Shown one piece after another: positions 53,576 to 64,000 of a DNA stretch of 64,000 nt; positions within the stretch are counted from its first letter, which is position 1; each line of letters starts with the position of its first letter. The notes under the pieces were generated by a model, which saw only the letters and a list, made by a program, of their open reading frames with translations, ran no database searches and was not told the origin of the DNA. Source of the DNA: Sipunculus nudus (taxonomy: Eukaryota > Annelida > Sipuncula > Golfingiida > Sipunculidae); the NCBI GenBank assembly GCA_026874595.1, contig CM049316.1, forward strand, positions 14,699,839-14,763,838. Reading direction: 5' to 3'. A program made the translations under genes and the position numbers.

Positions 53576-56500
53576 GTTAAGCATAGTTCCCGAATGGCTA
53601 TCAGGTGTTGAAAAACACAATAAAGAGTATCTTACATATGCTTTGCTAGACACCCAAAGTGACACTTCCTTCGTTATAACAGATCTAGCAAAGGGGTGGA
53701 ATGAGGCTGTTCCTGAAGTATAATTAAAAATAAGGACTCACTTCTTCTGGCACATCCATGGATTGCAAGCAGCTCACAAGATTGCAAGTTCGTGGAATGT
53801 ATTCCGTCAAGCAGATATCATTACATGTAGTGTATTCGCGCGACTTCATACCGGTCCAGAGATCTCATATACCTAACTATGAGAATGTCCTGCAATGGCC
53901 TCATCTAGAGCATATTGCCAGCGAAATTCAGCCATTGCAGACATGTGATGTTGGACATCTTATAGGGTATGATTGTCCGCTCGCACTAACACCCCGTGAA
54001 GTTATTAGCGGCAATGAGTCTGAACTGTTCGCATATCAAATATACCTGGGTTGGAGTGTTATTGGCCTGTCAAATCCGTGCCTCGATCGAAATTCCGGTC
54101 TAAACATAAGAACACTTGTGAGAGAGGTTTCTGTAGTATCTCCATGTGATGTGAGCACTTGAGCAAGACTTTTCGGAAGACACATACAGCGCAGATAAAA
54201 AGTCTCTCAGCTAGACATTTTGTTTGTTCAATTGATGAGCAAATACACCAAGCATGACGAGAATGGGCCAATCGAAATGCCTCTGTCCTTAAAATCGAAA
54301 ACTAAGATGCCAAAAAACAAGAATCTAGAATCAGTTCGGCTTGAACATCTAAAGCATAAACATGAAGGTGATTCAAAACACGCTGCAGACTACAAAGCCT
54401 TTATGGCGGACATTATAGGAAAAGGTGAAGAAGAGAAAGTGTCCTAAATAGGCCCATCAAGTCGTACAAACTACGTTCCCCACCATGGTGTTTACCTCCC
54501 TCGGAAGCCTGAGAAAATTAGCCCAATTAAGAGGTCAACCGGGACATCGTGACCTGCTGGGAGGATGAGGACCCCCCAAAATTATCATATGACGGTTCAT
54601 TTGTTCGGTTCAGCTTCAAGTCCTGCTTGTGGGATATACGGGCTAAAAATCATAGCCAAGAGGTACGAGAAAGAGTATCCAAGAGCTGCAACGTTTCTAC
54701 AGTTTGATTTGTAAGTTGACGACGGATTGGTAAGTGTGTCAACGGTTAAAGAAGATGTGCAATCACGAAACCTAAAAGATATGTGAAATAGGTTGGCTAT
54801 ATTTGCATAATTTTGTGTCAAACTCCGAGGAACTCATATCGAGCAATCAACCTTTAGAAAGGGCAACGGTCAAGGGCCAAACTCGGACGATGTAAAAATA
54901 GAATGAGCTGTTGGCTTAGAGTGGTGTTTGAACTTGGATACTTTCACTTTCTCAGTTTCGCTGCGAGATACTGTTCCTACCATAAGAGGCTAAATGTCAG
55001 TGGTAGGATCACTCTAAAGCCCTCTGGGTTTTGTCGCTCCATTCACCCTCTCAGGGAAGTGTTATAGGAAATGTGCAGGACAGGAGTGACCTACAACCTC
55101 AGGAGAAACTTTAGAAAACGGGCTTACAGAACCTTCGAAGTGTGTAGATTGAAAGATGGTTTTGCACAAGCCCAGTAGATGAGGTACAGGCAGAGTTGCA
55201 TCACTTCTCAGTTACCAGTTTTGTCGGATATGAGACATGTTCGTATCTGAGATACGTTAACAAGCAGGGTGTTAAAAGTTCACTAGTTTTTGGCAAGGGG
55301 CGTGTTGCTCCTACACGGGTAGTTACCATACCTATATTGGAACTGACAGATGCCACTGTAGCAAGCAAAGATAAGCGTAATGCTGAAAGAAGAACTTCAA
55401 TACGCGAATCTTGTGGAGTGTTTCTGGACAGACACAATGGTTGTCTTGAGTTATATTCAAAATGAGAGCCGGAAATTCCACATCTTCGTTACTAATAGAG
55501 TCGAGGCCATACGAGCACGGTCAGAAGTTACATAGTGGCACTTCGTTCCGTCTGAGTTTAACCCCTGCAGACATTGCATCACAAGGTCGAATGATCCCTG
55601 AACTTATGAAACCGTGCTGGTTCATAGAACTTTTGATTTTGTGTGAGCCAGAGTTAAGGTTTTTTGAGGAACCTGGAGCAGAAATTGATTTAGGGGATCC
55701 AGAGGTTAATGTGCGCACTTAGAAGCTAACTTTTATTCAAGGTTGAAAGGTTCTCTAGTTGGAAGCTCGCTCTTACGATCTTTGGATGGTTAATTCGTAG
55801 AGCTTCAGGTGCCAAGGATTCCTGTGTTAGTACCTTGGAGTAGAGACTCAAGGCACAGAATTTAATTATAAAACTATTCCACGCAGAAGAATTCAGAGAA
55901 GAACTATCATTGCTGAAATGTTATACCACTACAAGGGGTCATCATTTGTATAACCTAGACCCTACCCTATCATGGCTGACGGTTTGATGAGAGTTGGTTG
56001 GACTAAGGCGTACCTCAGTGACAGGACACAGTCAGTTGTTATTGGCGAAAGTGTTTCGGATGGATCAGTTTTAAAATATGGTGTAAGAAGTATCGGGTTA
56101 CAAAAGATGGCTGGTTTGCCTTCTGAGCATCTCATGTCTGAAAATCCACCCTTTACATGAGTGGGAATGGATTACTTTTTACCTTTGGAGGTAAAGCAAG
56201 GTCGAAATACCATATTAAGGTACGGTCTCATGTTCACGTGTCCTTCCCGAAGAGGTGTACATCTGCAAGGGACCCCTCTCGATAAAAACTCGTGTATCAA
56301 CGCCATTTTAAGGTACATTGCTATGAGAGGACAGGGCAAGTTTAGGCCTAATAATGATCCGAAATTGGTTGGTGTCAAGAATAAGCCCGCCATTGAAATA
56401 AACATGTTGAATCAACACAGGACTGCAAACCAATTACATCAGGATGAATAGAGTGGCGGTTCCATCCACCAGGTGCTTCGCATTGTGGTGGTGTGTCATG

Positions 56501-57000
56501 GAAAGAATGAACAGAACAGTTAGGAAGTTATGGCACTCCTTACTTCATCAGCAGAATATTCGCCTTGATGATGATTCTCAACAAACGCTCGTATGCGACG
56601 TCGCGGCCATTGGGAACGAAAATGCCAATAAATGAACTTGCTTCTTATCCAAATGACCTTGAATCCTTGACTCCGAAACACTTGCTCTATCATGGCTTTG
56701 GGAGAATTTTCCTTCTGGATGATCTGTAAAACAAGATAATTATGCTTAACGCAGATGGAGCCAGGAAGAATACCTAGCGGATCTGTTTTCGAAAAAGGTG
56801 ATAAAAAGAATATCTGACCAGTTTACAGCTTAGTTTAGAAAAATGACAGATGTCTACCAGAAACATTTCATAGGATGTTGTTTTTCTTGTCGTCGACAGA
56901 AACCTTTTGTCATTAGACACAGAACCAGAAACTGTTAAATATAAGAATGATTCTGTTAGATCAGCAAAAGTTAAAACATAATTAAGGCATATTAAAATAG
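53576..57000 (+). pseudogene. BEL/Pao retrotransposon pol (PR, RT remnants, RNase H-like, IN)
   Basis: Protease with YALLDTQSDTSF (53637), the A17-type BEL signature. Linker with 'CDVGHLIGYDCPLALTPREV' (53940). The RT is largely deleted: only YEKEYPRAATFLQFD and VDDGL-type blocks remain near 54680-54740. Then 'LEWCLNLDTFTF' and PLGFVAPF (about 54925-55045), 'LHHFSVTSFVGYETCSYLRY' with KGRVAPTRVVTIPILELT (55196 on), the RNase H-like part ending in 'WHFVPSEFNPADIAS' (about 55535). Integrase pieces with 'GMDYF', FINALRRF-like and 'GGVWERMNRTVRKLWHSLLH' (about 56480) and 'RRWSQEEYLADLF' (about 56755). The element is dead, with stops and shifts every few hundred bases. Confidence 0.85.
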
Positions 57001-57151
57001 AACAGTGGCCAAACTTTAATTTTAGAATCTGAGGCTGTAAGCAAGTAAGGAAAAGATTATTGTTGAATTGGATGTTTTATTTTGTTTAGTCCTATATTTG
57101 AGTTAACAATAATTATGCAATTATTAGTGTCTCAAAATTAGAGAGCCGGGA

Positions 57152-57470
57152 TGTAGCGACCAAAATTGATTTTGTGAGTGTTAATATAAGTCAGACGATA
57201 AGAAAAATGGGAGGGGATAATCAACAATTAATAATTTTACATTTACACAACACACCCTTAAATCATATGACAGGACGGCTTGGTTGCTGGCTGTCACTTT
57301 GTAACTTGTGCTTGTAATTTCTAGAAGCGGGAGAGCGGCTCCCCTCATTGCCAATCTAACTGTCACCTGATAAACTAGATGTGGTCGGAAAATGGTCCTC
57401 AGAGGGCCCCGCATTTCTAGTAGTGCTTGACTAGTTTATATATGGGTAAAAAGTTAAATTATGGTTATAG
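57152..57470 (+). repeat. probable start of the BEL 3' LTR
   Basis: TGTAGCGACC at 57152 follows 'agagagccggga'. This TGTAGCGAC start after a short purine-rich stretch is typical of BEL elements. The end is not defined and no 5' LTR was found upstream of 51.6 kb, so the length is a guess. Confidence 0.35.
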
Positions 57471-57479
57471 TTATGACCA

Positions 57480-58195
57480 ATCATCAATTGTACTCTGGCG
57501 GCTAAATTTGATTTCCGAAAGGTCTGTAATTCAATAGGTCTGGAGCCCTCATAAGAACAAGAAAGACCAAGCATGTTCTTGTTGAGATATTGCGTGCGAA
57601 AAAAATCACCGTTTTTGTTGTGGAGGCCATATTGGAATTCCGACAAGTCTGTAATATGATAGGTCTGGAGCCCTTATAGGTACCAATCATCCGTGTGAAT
57701 TTGACAAAGATTAAGAAATTATTAATGTTCTTGTTGAGTTATTGCGCATGCAAAAATTACCGATTGTGCTGTAGTAGCCACATTGGAATTCTCTTAGGTC
57801 TATAATTCAATAGGTCAGGAGCCCCTACAGATAACAATAAGCCCTGGGAATTTGAGAAAGATCAAGCATGTTCTTGTTGAGATTTTGCGAGCGAAAGAAA
57901 AACACCGATTGTGCTGTGGCAGCCATACTGTAATTCCGACAAGTCTATAATTAGACAGGTGAGGAGCCCTCATACGTACCAATTATCCCTGTGAATTTAA
58001 AAAGATCAAGCATGATTTTGTTGAGATATCGTGCATGAAAAAAAAAAAAATCACGGATTATGCTTTGGTGGCCATATTGGAATTCTGACGGGTCTGTAAT
58101 TCGAAAGGTCAGGAGCCCTTGTAGGGACTAATCATCCCTGTGAATTTGAATAAGATCAACATGTTCTTGTTGGGATATCAGGCGCGACAGGAAAG
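57480..58195. repeat. ~125-150 bp tandem repeat, five units
   Basis: Units start with 'ggtctgtaattcaataggtc' or variants at about 57521, 57646, 57797, 57941 and 58091. Each contains 'catgttcttgttgagat', 'gattgtgctgtggtggccat' and 'ggagccct' blocks. Divergence between units is clear, so the array is old. Confidence 0.9.
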
Positions 58196-59303
58196 CTTCA
58201 CTGACGGAAGTGAAGTAGGGAAGGACAAATTGACACAGTGATCACTTATTATATATAATAGGGCCTTTTCAAGCAGGGCCCTAATTATGAATTATGCTTA
58301 TTACTATATACAAGTATAAAATGTACGTTGATATTGCATAAGCTGTGTTTAGGACTAGACAGTGTACACATACATTATATGTATCTTTGTGCTGACAGTA
58401 ATGCAACGGTAAACACTTGGTGAGCATCCATTAGATATCAAGATTGTAAATGAGATTGTTAATGACACAGAGGTGCCAACAGATTGTATGATATTAAGGA
58501 AATGGAATTAAAGCTATTATGCTAAACAAAGATTTGATATTGGATTATTTGACTTGTTTTGTGAAATGGATTCTATAGCATATCAATTCACTACTGTGAA
58601 TATTAATGCTTACGACTATGACGTCTATGTTATGCAGTGTATGACACTGTGCAGGTATACATGGTTACATACGTTTTGTCTATTACTACTGAGGCACACT
58701 GTTAAGCTTTTTTTACTGCTCTTGTGACCTGTTTTAACAGAATGGTTGTATTGTATTGATATAACTGTTTGACTACAGTGCTGCAGTGCATTATAAATTA
58801 AAACTTGTATACTGTTATCATGGGCTGATATAATTGTTATGGATGTGATGGCTTAAAGGGGAACCCTCGGTACATAAAGGGCCCAATGGGAGCTCACCAT
58901 AAGTGGGAGTGGCCTGTTCATGCAGTACAGAGCTAAGGCAGATTTTTACATTTTTTTACAGGTATCAAGATTAAACCTGGCTGTTTTAATCCAGTTTTTG
59001 TCTGAGTTACACATTAATGTATTGTGAATAAAATGGGCTAGTCAAAAACACTTAATTCCTCACCTGTTTGTTGTAATATAGGAGTGAATATACAAGTGTC
59101 AAAAGTAATATCCAGTTTGAATTTGCCGGTATGCGTCACATGACTGGGTCACATGGGCAAAGAGGGTGGAGCATGTGAATGGTAAACATAAACAGAGCCA
59201 TGTGCTCGCATGGTCATGTGATTAAACTCCTTTCAGTATTGTTCATTCACTTTATGTTGATAAAATAAGTTCAAAATAAATATCAAATTGACAATTATTA
59301 GTT
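58196..59303. other. no gene recognised
   Basis: AT-rich sequence without long frames or tandem structure. It begins with a short inverted 'cttcactgacggaagtgaag' hairpin at about 58197. Confidence 0.5.
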
Positions 59304-60110
59304 CTACTCCCATTTGTGGCCCATATATGGTCTTCCAGCCGGGTTAGGGTAGCAAGCTCTTACTAGTTTTAACACACAATGTGGCATGATCTCTCTTTTT
59401 GAGAATACTATATGCTCTTTCCTGTCTTTGCAACTGAGAAGGGTAGCTTTTCTAGCCTTGTAAATAGGATTATTCCACATTCCATATCCATGTAACAAGG
59501 CCCATAATTTTTTTATATCTGTCTTTACGCAGACTTGGATTCCTATGGTGGGGTGCTGCACCCCTATCCAGCCAGTGTGATTGGGTCAGTTGTCACACAG
59601 GGACAGCAAAGGCAGCAATCACATTGGTCAGGGTCACTGACACTTTCATTCACCTCCTCCTTATCCTTCAGCCTTATCTACATGTCTTTCATGAGCTGTA
59701 TCATATTCTGGCAGTGCAGGAGAAATTTCTCCCTGCAGTTCACTCTGTACAGTCTCACCCTGACATGTACTTCCTTGAGACAGTGGCTGAATCACTTGAT
59801 AGTCCATATCAGACTGCTCAATAACTTCAACATGCTACTGAAAATCCCAGTCCCAATGCTCAAAAAAGGCTTGCATTGCAAGGTATTGTTCTTCACTGAT
59901 GTCAGTCATAATAAACTTATATTTCAAACTCATGTTCATATATTGCTGTTGTATTGACCTATGTATACAGCATGCTGACAAGTGACCACTCAAACAAACT
60001 ATTTGTGAACAGTAGCTGAAGCCCAACTCACAGGGCTGTATGCACAGGAATGGTATGCTGACCTCTCTGACACATCCCAACTGCCAGGGGAGGGGACACA
60101 CTCCAGGCAA
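59304..60110 (-). pseudogene. P2X7-like cytosolic (ballast) domain fragment
   Basis: The minus-strand frame ending at 59304 reads 'QHPTIGIQVCVKTDIKKLWA' and then 'CKDRKEHIVFSKREIMPHCV' and LVRACYPNPAGRPYMGHK. The last part follows the end of the P2X7 cytosolic domain family (R..IPSCVV..IR..YP.P.G.Y.GF). Upstream on this strand is a frame with MTDISEEQYLAMQAFFEH and a Cys cluster (CDCCLCCPCV, about 59610) that could be the zinc-binding part. Frameshifts near 59640 and 59835 and stops break it. This domain occurs in many aquatic invertebrate proteins apart from the ion channel, often next to transposable elements. No channel membrane segments are seen. Confidence 0.5.
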
Positions 60111-60472
60111 AATTTGTCAGGACTGGGTCAATTGGAAGGATGGGGGGGGGGGGGTTGGTTATTTGGATTATTTATATTAATCTATACCTGGCTAGCTGAA
60201 ATTAAAAGCCACACTTTACCTGCTTTTTTTAAAAAATAGAACTCATTTTGTACAGATATGATTAAAAGAAGTCGGCTTTATTTTTAATGACTAATTTTCC
60301 AGGTTGTATGTCACCCCTTAATTATTTAATGTATTGCCCTAAACAGAATGTAAAGCAAAGGCATGACAGCCCTGATTAAAAAGTGTTCATTGGAGCTGCT
60401 GTAAACTACCATTTAGCAAATTTATAATTATATGTAGAAAATACTACCCTCAATCTCTTATATTGAAAGAAT
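60111..60472. other. spacer with G-run
   Basis: A run of G at about 60141-60154, then AT-rich sequence. The left end of the Kolobok-like element may lie here, but no clear terminal repeat was found. Confidence 0.4.
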
Positions 60473-62267
60473 ATGGCTACGAAGGATTCAGACATACCTG
60501 TGACAGAGGAAGTTCCAGGAGTCACAGAGAAGGATGTACCTGGTGCCATGTCAGCTGAGACATGTAGACTAAAGGATAGGCACAGACAAAAAAAAACATG
60601 GTCGTAAGCGTGTATCAGATTCTGGCATTATGATGAAACAAAGGAATGAGAGAAGGAAACAAGGAAAACCTGCAATAACTGCAAATATCAGAACATATGC
60701 AAATTCTCAAGAGAAGAAAATTGCTTTGTTGAATCTGATTGACAAAGCAAAATTGACCCTGGGAGAACAGATTACTGAGGTGTCAATCTATGATGTGCTG
60801 CATCATGTGTTTTCCCAGTATTGCAGCAGTGAAGTTCAACAGTCGCAAGAAAAAAATGTACCCCACCATAGTCATGCCACTCCAACCTACCAGTACTGTA
60901 CAAAAGAAGAAACTGGTGATGAACTTTATGTGACTACACAGTAAGCAGTGTCACATTTTGTTCAACACATTGAACACCATTGCTCTGAGTGTAAAGAGCC
61001 CCTGGAAATTAAAGGCATCACCAGATTTTCTTATGCAGGCAAGATGAACTTTTCCTGTGCACAACATCACCAGGTCTCATGGGACACATCACCACATGTT
61101 GAGGGTGGAAGTTATCTAGCTAACATGAAGATGTGCCATAGTTTGTTATGTTCAGGTCTCAGAAAAGTCCAGTATGACAGATTTTGTAAACATGCAGTTA
61201 TCGGGATGCTTCCCAATAAGTATGTTGAAAAACTGTACACTGTTCATACTGAAGCTGTACAAAAACAAGCAAATGAAAGAATGATGATGGCACTCGGGGA
61301 AGAGCAAGCAATGACAGCAGCAGAGTTGGAAGATATAGGTTTACCATATCATGGTATTGACATCATAACAGATGCACGACATCAGTGGAGGAAAAATGCA
61401 GAGTGCAGTGATATTGTTGCACTGGGGGACAAAACAAAAAAATGCATTAGAGTAGAAACTGTAACAAGGGAGGATGATATGTGCAGTCAGCGCCACGAAA
61501 CTGTTGGGACCAAGAGACTGTATGAATATTTCAAAGACAATTGTGTAGATGTTAATGTCCATGCCCATGACTGCAATGAAAGCATCAATAATTTTTTGTC
61601 AGCTAACCACCCAGAGGTAACTAATGCTAATGATACATGGCACCTTACAAAAGGCATATCAAAACAAGTGAAAGTTATATCGAAAGGACCCAAAGTAAAA
61701 CATGGAGTAACCTGGCATGAAGAACTGTCAGACAAAGCAGCCTCTAGCAAAACTCATTGTTATTGGGCAATTAAAAGTTGCAAGGGATCAGTAGACATGT
61801 TGCGCCAGGCTCTTGATAACATTGTCGATCATTATAAAGAACAACACGGATCATGCCACTCTGATTCACCATGTCGTAGTGACCCCTCATATAAACCTTC
61901 CAAAATTAAAATTACACAACCAGAAGCTGAAGTAATTTTAAAAAATGCCACCCAAATGCTACGCCTCTACAAGTCTCCTGCAGACTATGCGCATTGTAGA
62001 GACACACATTACGTGGAATCTTTTAACAATGCCTTGCTGGTATATCATGATAAACGAATTGTGTTTAGCACAAAGGAGTACCGAAGAAGAACAATGCTTG
62101 CTGTACTTGATTGGAACCAAAACATTGACAGAGAACCAACCTCTGTCTCAAGCTGGGAAGATCCACGTCATGCCAGGCGTAAACAAGGAAAAAGGGTTCT
62201 TCCCCCTAAGATGTACACTTTTGTAGATGAAAAATGGACAAAATGTATGGAATACATATATTCATGA
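60473..62267 (+). pseudogene. Kolobok-like DDE transposase, nearly intact
   Basis: It begins at ATG 60473 (MATKDSDIPVTEEVPG). A length change in an A9 run near 60590 shifts the frame. From 60600 to 62267 one frame is open except for a TAA at 60942. The 439-codon main part has a Cys/His group (HHCSECKEPLEI...CAQHH), ITDARHQWRKNA (Asp about 61371), VHAHDCNESINNFL (Asp about 61570), NDTWHLTKGISKQVK, then HCYWAIKSC, and HYVESFNNALLVYHDKR (Glu about 62020). D..D..E with a 'D.WH..K.i.k' block recalls Kolobok-superfamily transposases. The N-terminal 100 residues are basic. Only two lesions suggests recent activity. The superfamily is an inference; a related uncharacterised DDE family is possible. 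Confidence 0.55.
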
Positions 62268-62379
62268 TGCATACCCATTTTAATATATCTGTTGGTAAGT
62301 TACATTATATAAGTATTATTAGCAGTACTAGTAACAGTAGCAAGTTACATTCAGTGTCTTGTACATCAAGCAGCACAGC

Positions 62380-62397
62380 CCCCCCCCCCCCCCCCCC
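62380..62397. repeat. poly-C run
   Basis: About 18 consecutive C followed by two copies of tggcctggcc. A simple repeat. Confidence 0.9.
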
Positions 62398-62519
62398 TGG
62401 CCTGGCCTGGCCTGCATGTCACAGAGCACATGGCTTTGTTTAACAACAGAGCTCAGTGCTGGTGCAGGGTTGACAGTGATGCATTGCTTGCTGCACTTAG
62501 TCAGCTGGTGGTAGGTCCT

Positions 62520-62680
62520 ACCGCAAATTCCCCTTTAACGGTTAGAATACCGGCTTTTCGCTCCGGTGGTGGGGGTTCGTCAAGACGAGGAGTGTTATTG
62601 ATGTGAATGTATGGCCCAGCGGTTAGATTCCCAGCCTTTCCCTCTGGTCGTCCGGGTTTGATTCCCGACAAGAGAAGTCA
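62520..62680 (+). repeat. tRNA-derived SINE, two tRNA-like heads
   Basis: At 62609-62665 'tatggcccagcggttagatt' (A box) and 'gtccgggtttgattcccgac' (B box) have the spacing of a tRNA head. About 80 bases upstream a more degraded version occurs ('aacggttagaataccggc' and 'gtgggggttcgtcaagac'). The arms do not pair well enough for a functional tRNA. Confidence 0.6.
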
Positions 62681-62699
62681 GACACTTTTTTATTTAATA

Positions 62700-62990
62700 C
62701 TACAGACCTGTGTTCCCAATTATTTTCTGCAAATTGCAAATAATACGTTATGTGTGTCCTTGAAGAGTGTATGCAGGTTAATATATTTAGAATATTTATA
62801 TTCAGTTTTACTTAATATAAGAGGAGCGCATGGTATCAGAACGGGTCCCTGTTATTGCTTGGTCATTACATCCGGTCAACTGGTGGCTTATTGGTCGACG
62901 TTCAAGTTTGGCACATATTTGGATATTTGAAGTTGTGGATATATATTGACACTTCTTGGTACTCACTTATAGTGTCCAGAGAACATTACA
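62700..62990 (+). repeat. 5' LTR of a Gypsy element (start uncertain)
   Basis: The sequence before the primer site ends 'gaacattaca', as an LTR should (CA), just like the 214-bp LTRs (GGATTACA). The left limit is not fixed; a TG at 62708 is one option. The 3' copy would be outside the window. Confidence 0.45.
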
Positions 62991-62991
62991 C

Positions 62992-63004
62992 TGGCGACAG
63001 GGGG
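62992..63004 (+). promoter_or_regulatory. primer binding site (TGGCGACAGGGGG)
   Basis: It begins with TGG right after the LTR end and shares TGGCGAC with the primer site of the TatD-carrying element. Confidence 0.6.
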
Positions 63005-63113
63005 ATACGGACATTTGTTAACTATCACGCAGAAGTCACCTAGAAACTTGTCATGGCCTATAAACGTAACACTCATTTTACCGCTCGCTCACGCTGTCAG
63101 TCACCACCAAAAT

Positions 63114-64000
63114 ATGGCAGCGCTCCCAGAATTCCCGGCGTTTGACATACACGCTGAAGGTGTCGGTGTACGATGGACAAAATACGTCTCTCGCTTCCAA
63201 AATCTGTTAATGGCCACGGATATCAGTGAAGACAAACGACAAAGAGCTCTTCTATTGCACTATGCAGGTCCGTCGGTTCATGACATCTTTAACACGTTGC
63301 CAAACACATAGCCAAACCTCCACGCTGATCCCCCTGAAACTTATCTCGGCAAAGCTTTGTCCGCGTTAAACACCTATTTCTTGCCAAAGAAAAACCTAGA
63401 GTTCGAAGTTTACACATTTCGACAAGCCAAACAAGAGAGGGGGGAAGGAATTATGGCATACTTCACGCGATTAAAGCAACTTGCGTCAACATGTAAGTTT
63501 GGTGATCAAGATCGTGAAATAAAAACACAAATTGTACAGCACTGTGTATCAAACAGGCTCAGACGCAAAGAACTGAATGACCCTGATCAGACACTGCAAT
63601 CGCTAATTGACTTCAAAAAGGCAAACGAGATATCTGAGATACAAGCAAAGGGCATAGAGCAAAAGTTAAACACAAATACTGTATCAGTAATACATAAGAG
63701 TGACACTAGGAAGCCTAGGAGGTTTCAGAACAGACAATCAAACTACACACAGCTGTCAAGCCATAAGAGACCACAAGAAAAGGGACAAAATACATCAAGC
63801 TGCAGAAATTGTGGTGGTCAGTGGCCTCATCCAAGAGGTAAATCCAAATGTCCTGCCTTTAACAGAAAGTGCAAGTGTTGTGGAAAAATGAATCACTTTG
63901 CCAGAGTATGTCAGTCAAGACCACGTGATCGACAAACGCGACAAACAGTAAGCACTGTAACCACAGAGCCCGAGGATACTACAGTTTCTGATGAGGTACC
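63114..64000 (+). pseudogene. gag of a Gypsy element, running off the window
   Basis: ATG at 63114 opens MAALPEFPAFDIHAEGVGVR. It has a capsid-like domain (WTKYVSRFQNLLMATDISED, ALLLHYAGPSVHDIF), an in-frame TAG at 63309, and then the same frame stays open to the window edge: LNTYFLPKKNLEFEVYTFRQ, YFTRLKQLA, and a Cys-rich finger pair CRNCGG...KCPAFNRKCKCCGKMNHFARVC (about 63800-63910). This is the gag pattern of the K02A2.6/Mag-like Gypsy group. Only one lesion is visible, so the copy is young. The rest of the element is beyond the window. Confidence 0.85.

Noticed and set aside
62604-62672. Functional tRNA gene
   Set aside because: A and B boxes are present but the acceptor and anticodon arms do not pair; a SINE head explains it better.

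Overview
The window looks like intergenic or intronic DNA of an aquatic invertebrate, most likely a bivalve mollusc. That is an inference from long interspersed repeats with 'gacggacgacg' tails and TGACCTTGACCTTTGACC motifs, and from the mix of Gypsy, BEL/Pao, non-LTR, Harbinger, hAT-like, Kolobok-like and pogo-like elements. There is no bacterial-type gene organisation and no intact host gene could be proven. Almost every recognisable protein is transposon-encoded and most copies are broken.

Layout. 0-1.4 kb: a repeat fragment, then a decayed TatD-like hydrolase. 3.1-5.1 kb: a ~2 kb interspersed repeat. 5.2-16.65 kb: a non-LTR retrotransposon (ORF1, endonuclease, RT) split by a complete Gypsy element (7989-15101, 4-bp duplication ACAT). 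16.7-18.3 kb: RT-core and gag fragments. 18.5-21.9 kb: remains of a PIF/Harbinger element (MADF-type partner on +, nuclease on -). 22.2-24.1 kb: second copy of the ~2 kb repeat. 24.2-25.4 kb: an unrecognised Cys-containing ORF and a probable 3' LTR.

26.8-40.7 kb: a pogo/Tigger-like pair of inverted ends encloses a 12.5 kb LTR retrotransposon (27200-39699; 214-bp LTRs, CATC duplication, primer site, polypurine tract). Its gag-pol is Gypsy type and broken in at least seven places. Between integrase and polypurine tract it carries an uninterrupted 562-codon ORF made of a Cys/His zinc-finger-like region and a TatD-type metal-dependent hydrolase domain, in the position normally held by env. The decayed TatD copy at 0.5-1.4 kb is homologous over the same extended region, so the gene seems to be spread by mobile elements. 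This is the most interesting object in the window.

41.1-50.5 kb: pieces of a hAT/ZNF862-like gene, separated by a recent head-to-tail 3.1 kb tandem duplication. 49.1-51.4 kb: mollusc-type repeats. 51.6-57.2 kb: a second Cys-containing ORF and a decayed BEL/Pao element. 57.5-58.2 kb: a tandem repeat. 59.3-60.1 kb: a minus-strand fragment like the P2X7 cytosolic domain. 60.5-62.3 kb: a nearly intact Kolobok-like transposase. 62.5-64 kb: tRNA-like SINE sequence, then the 5' end and gag of another Gypsy element that runs off the window.
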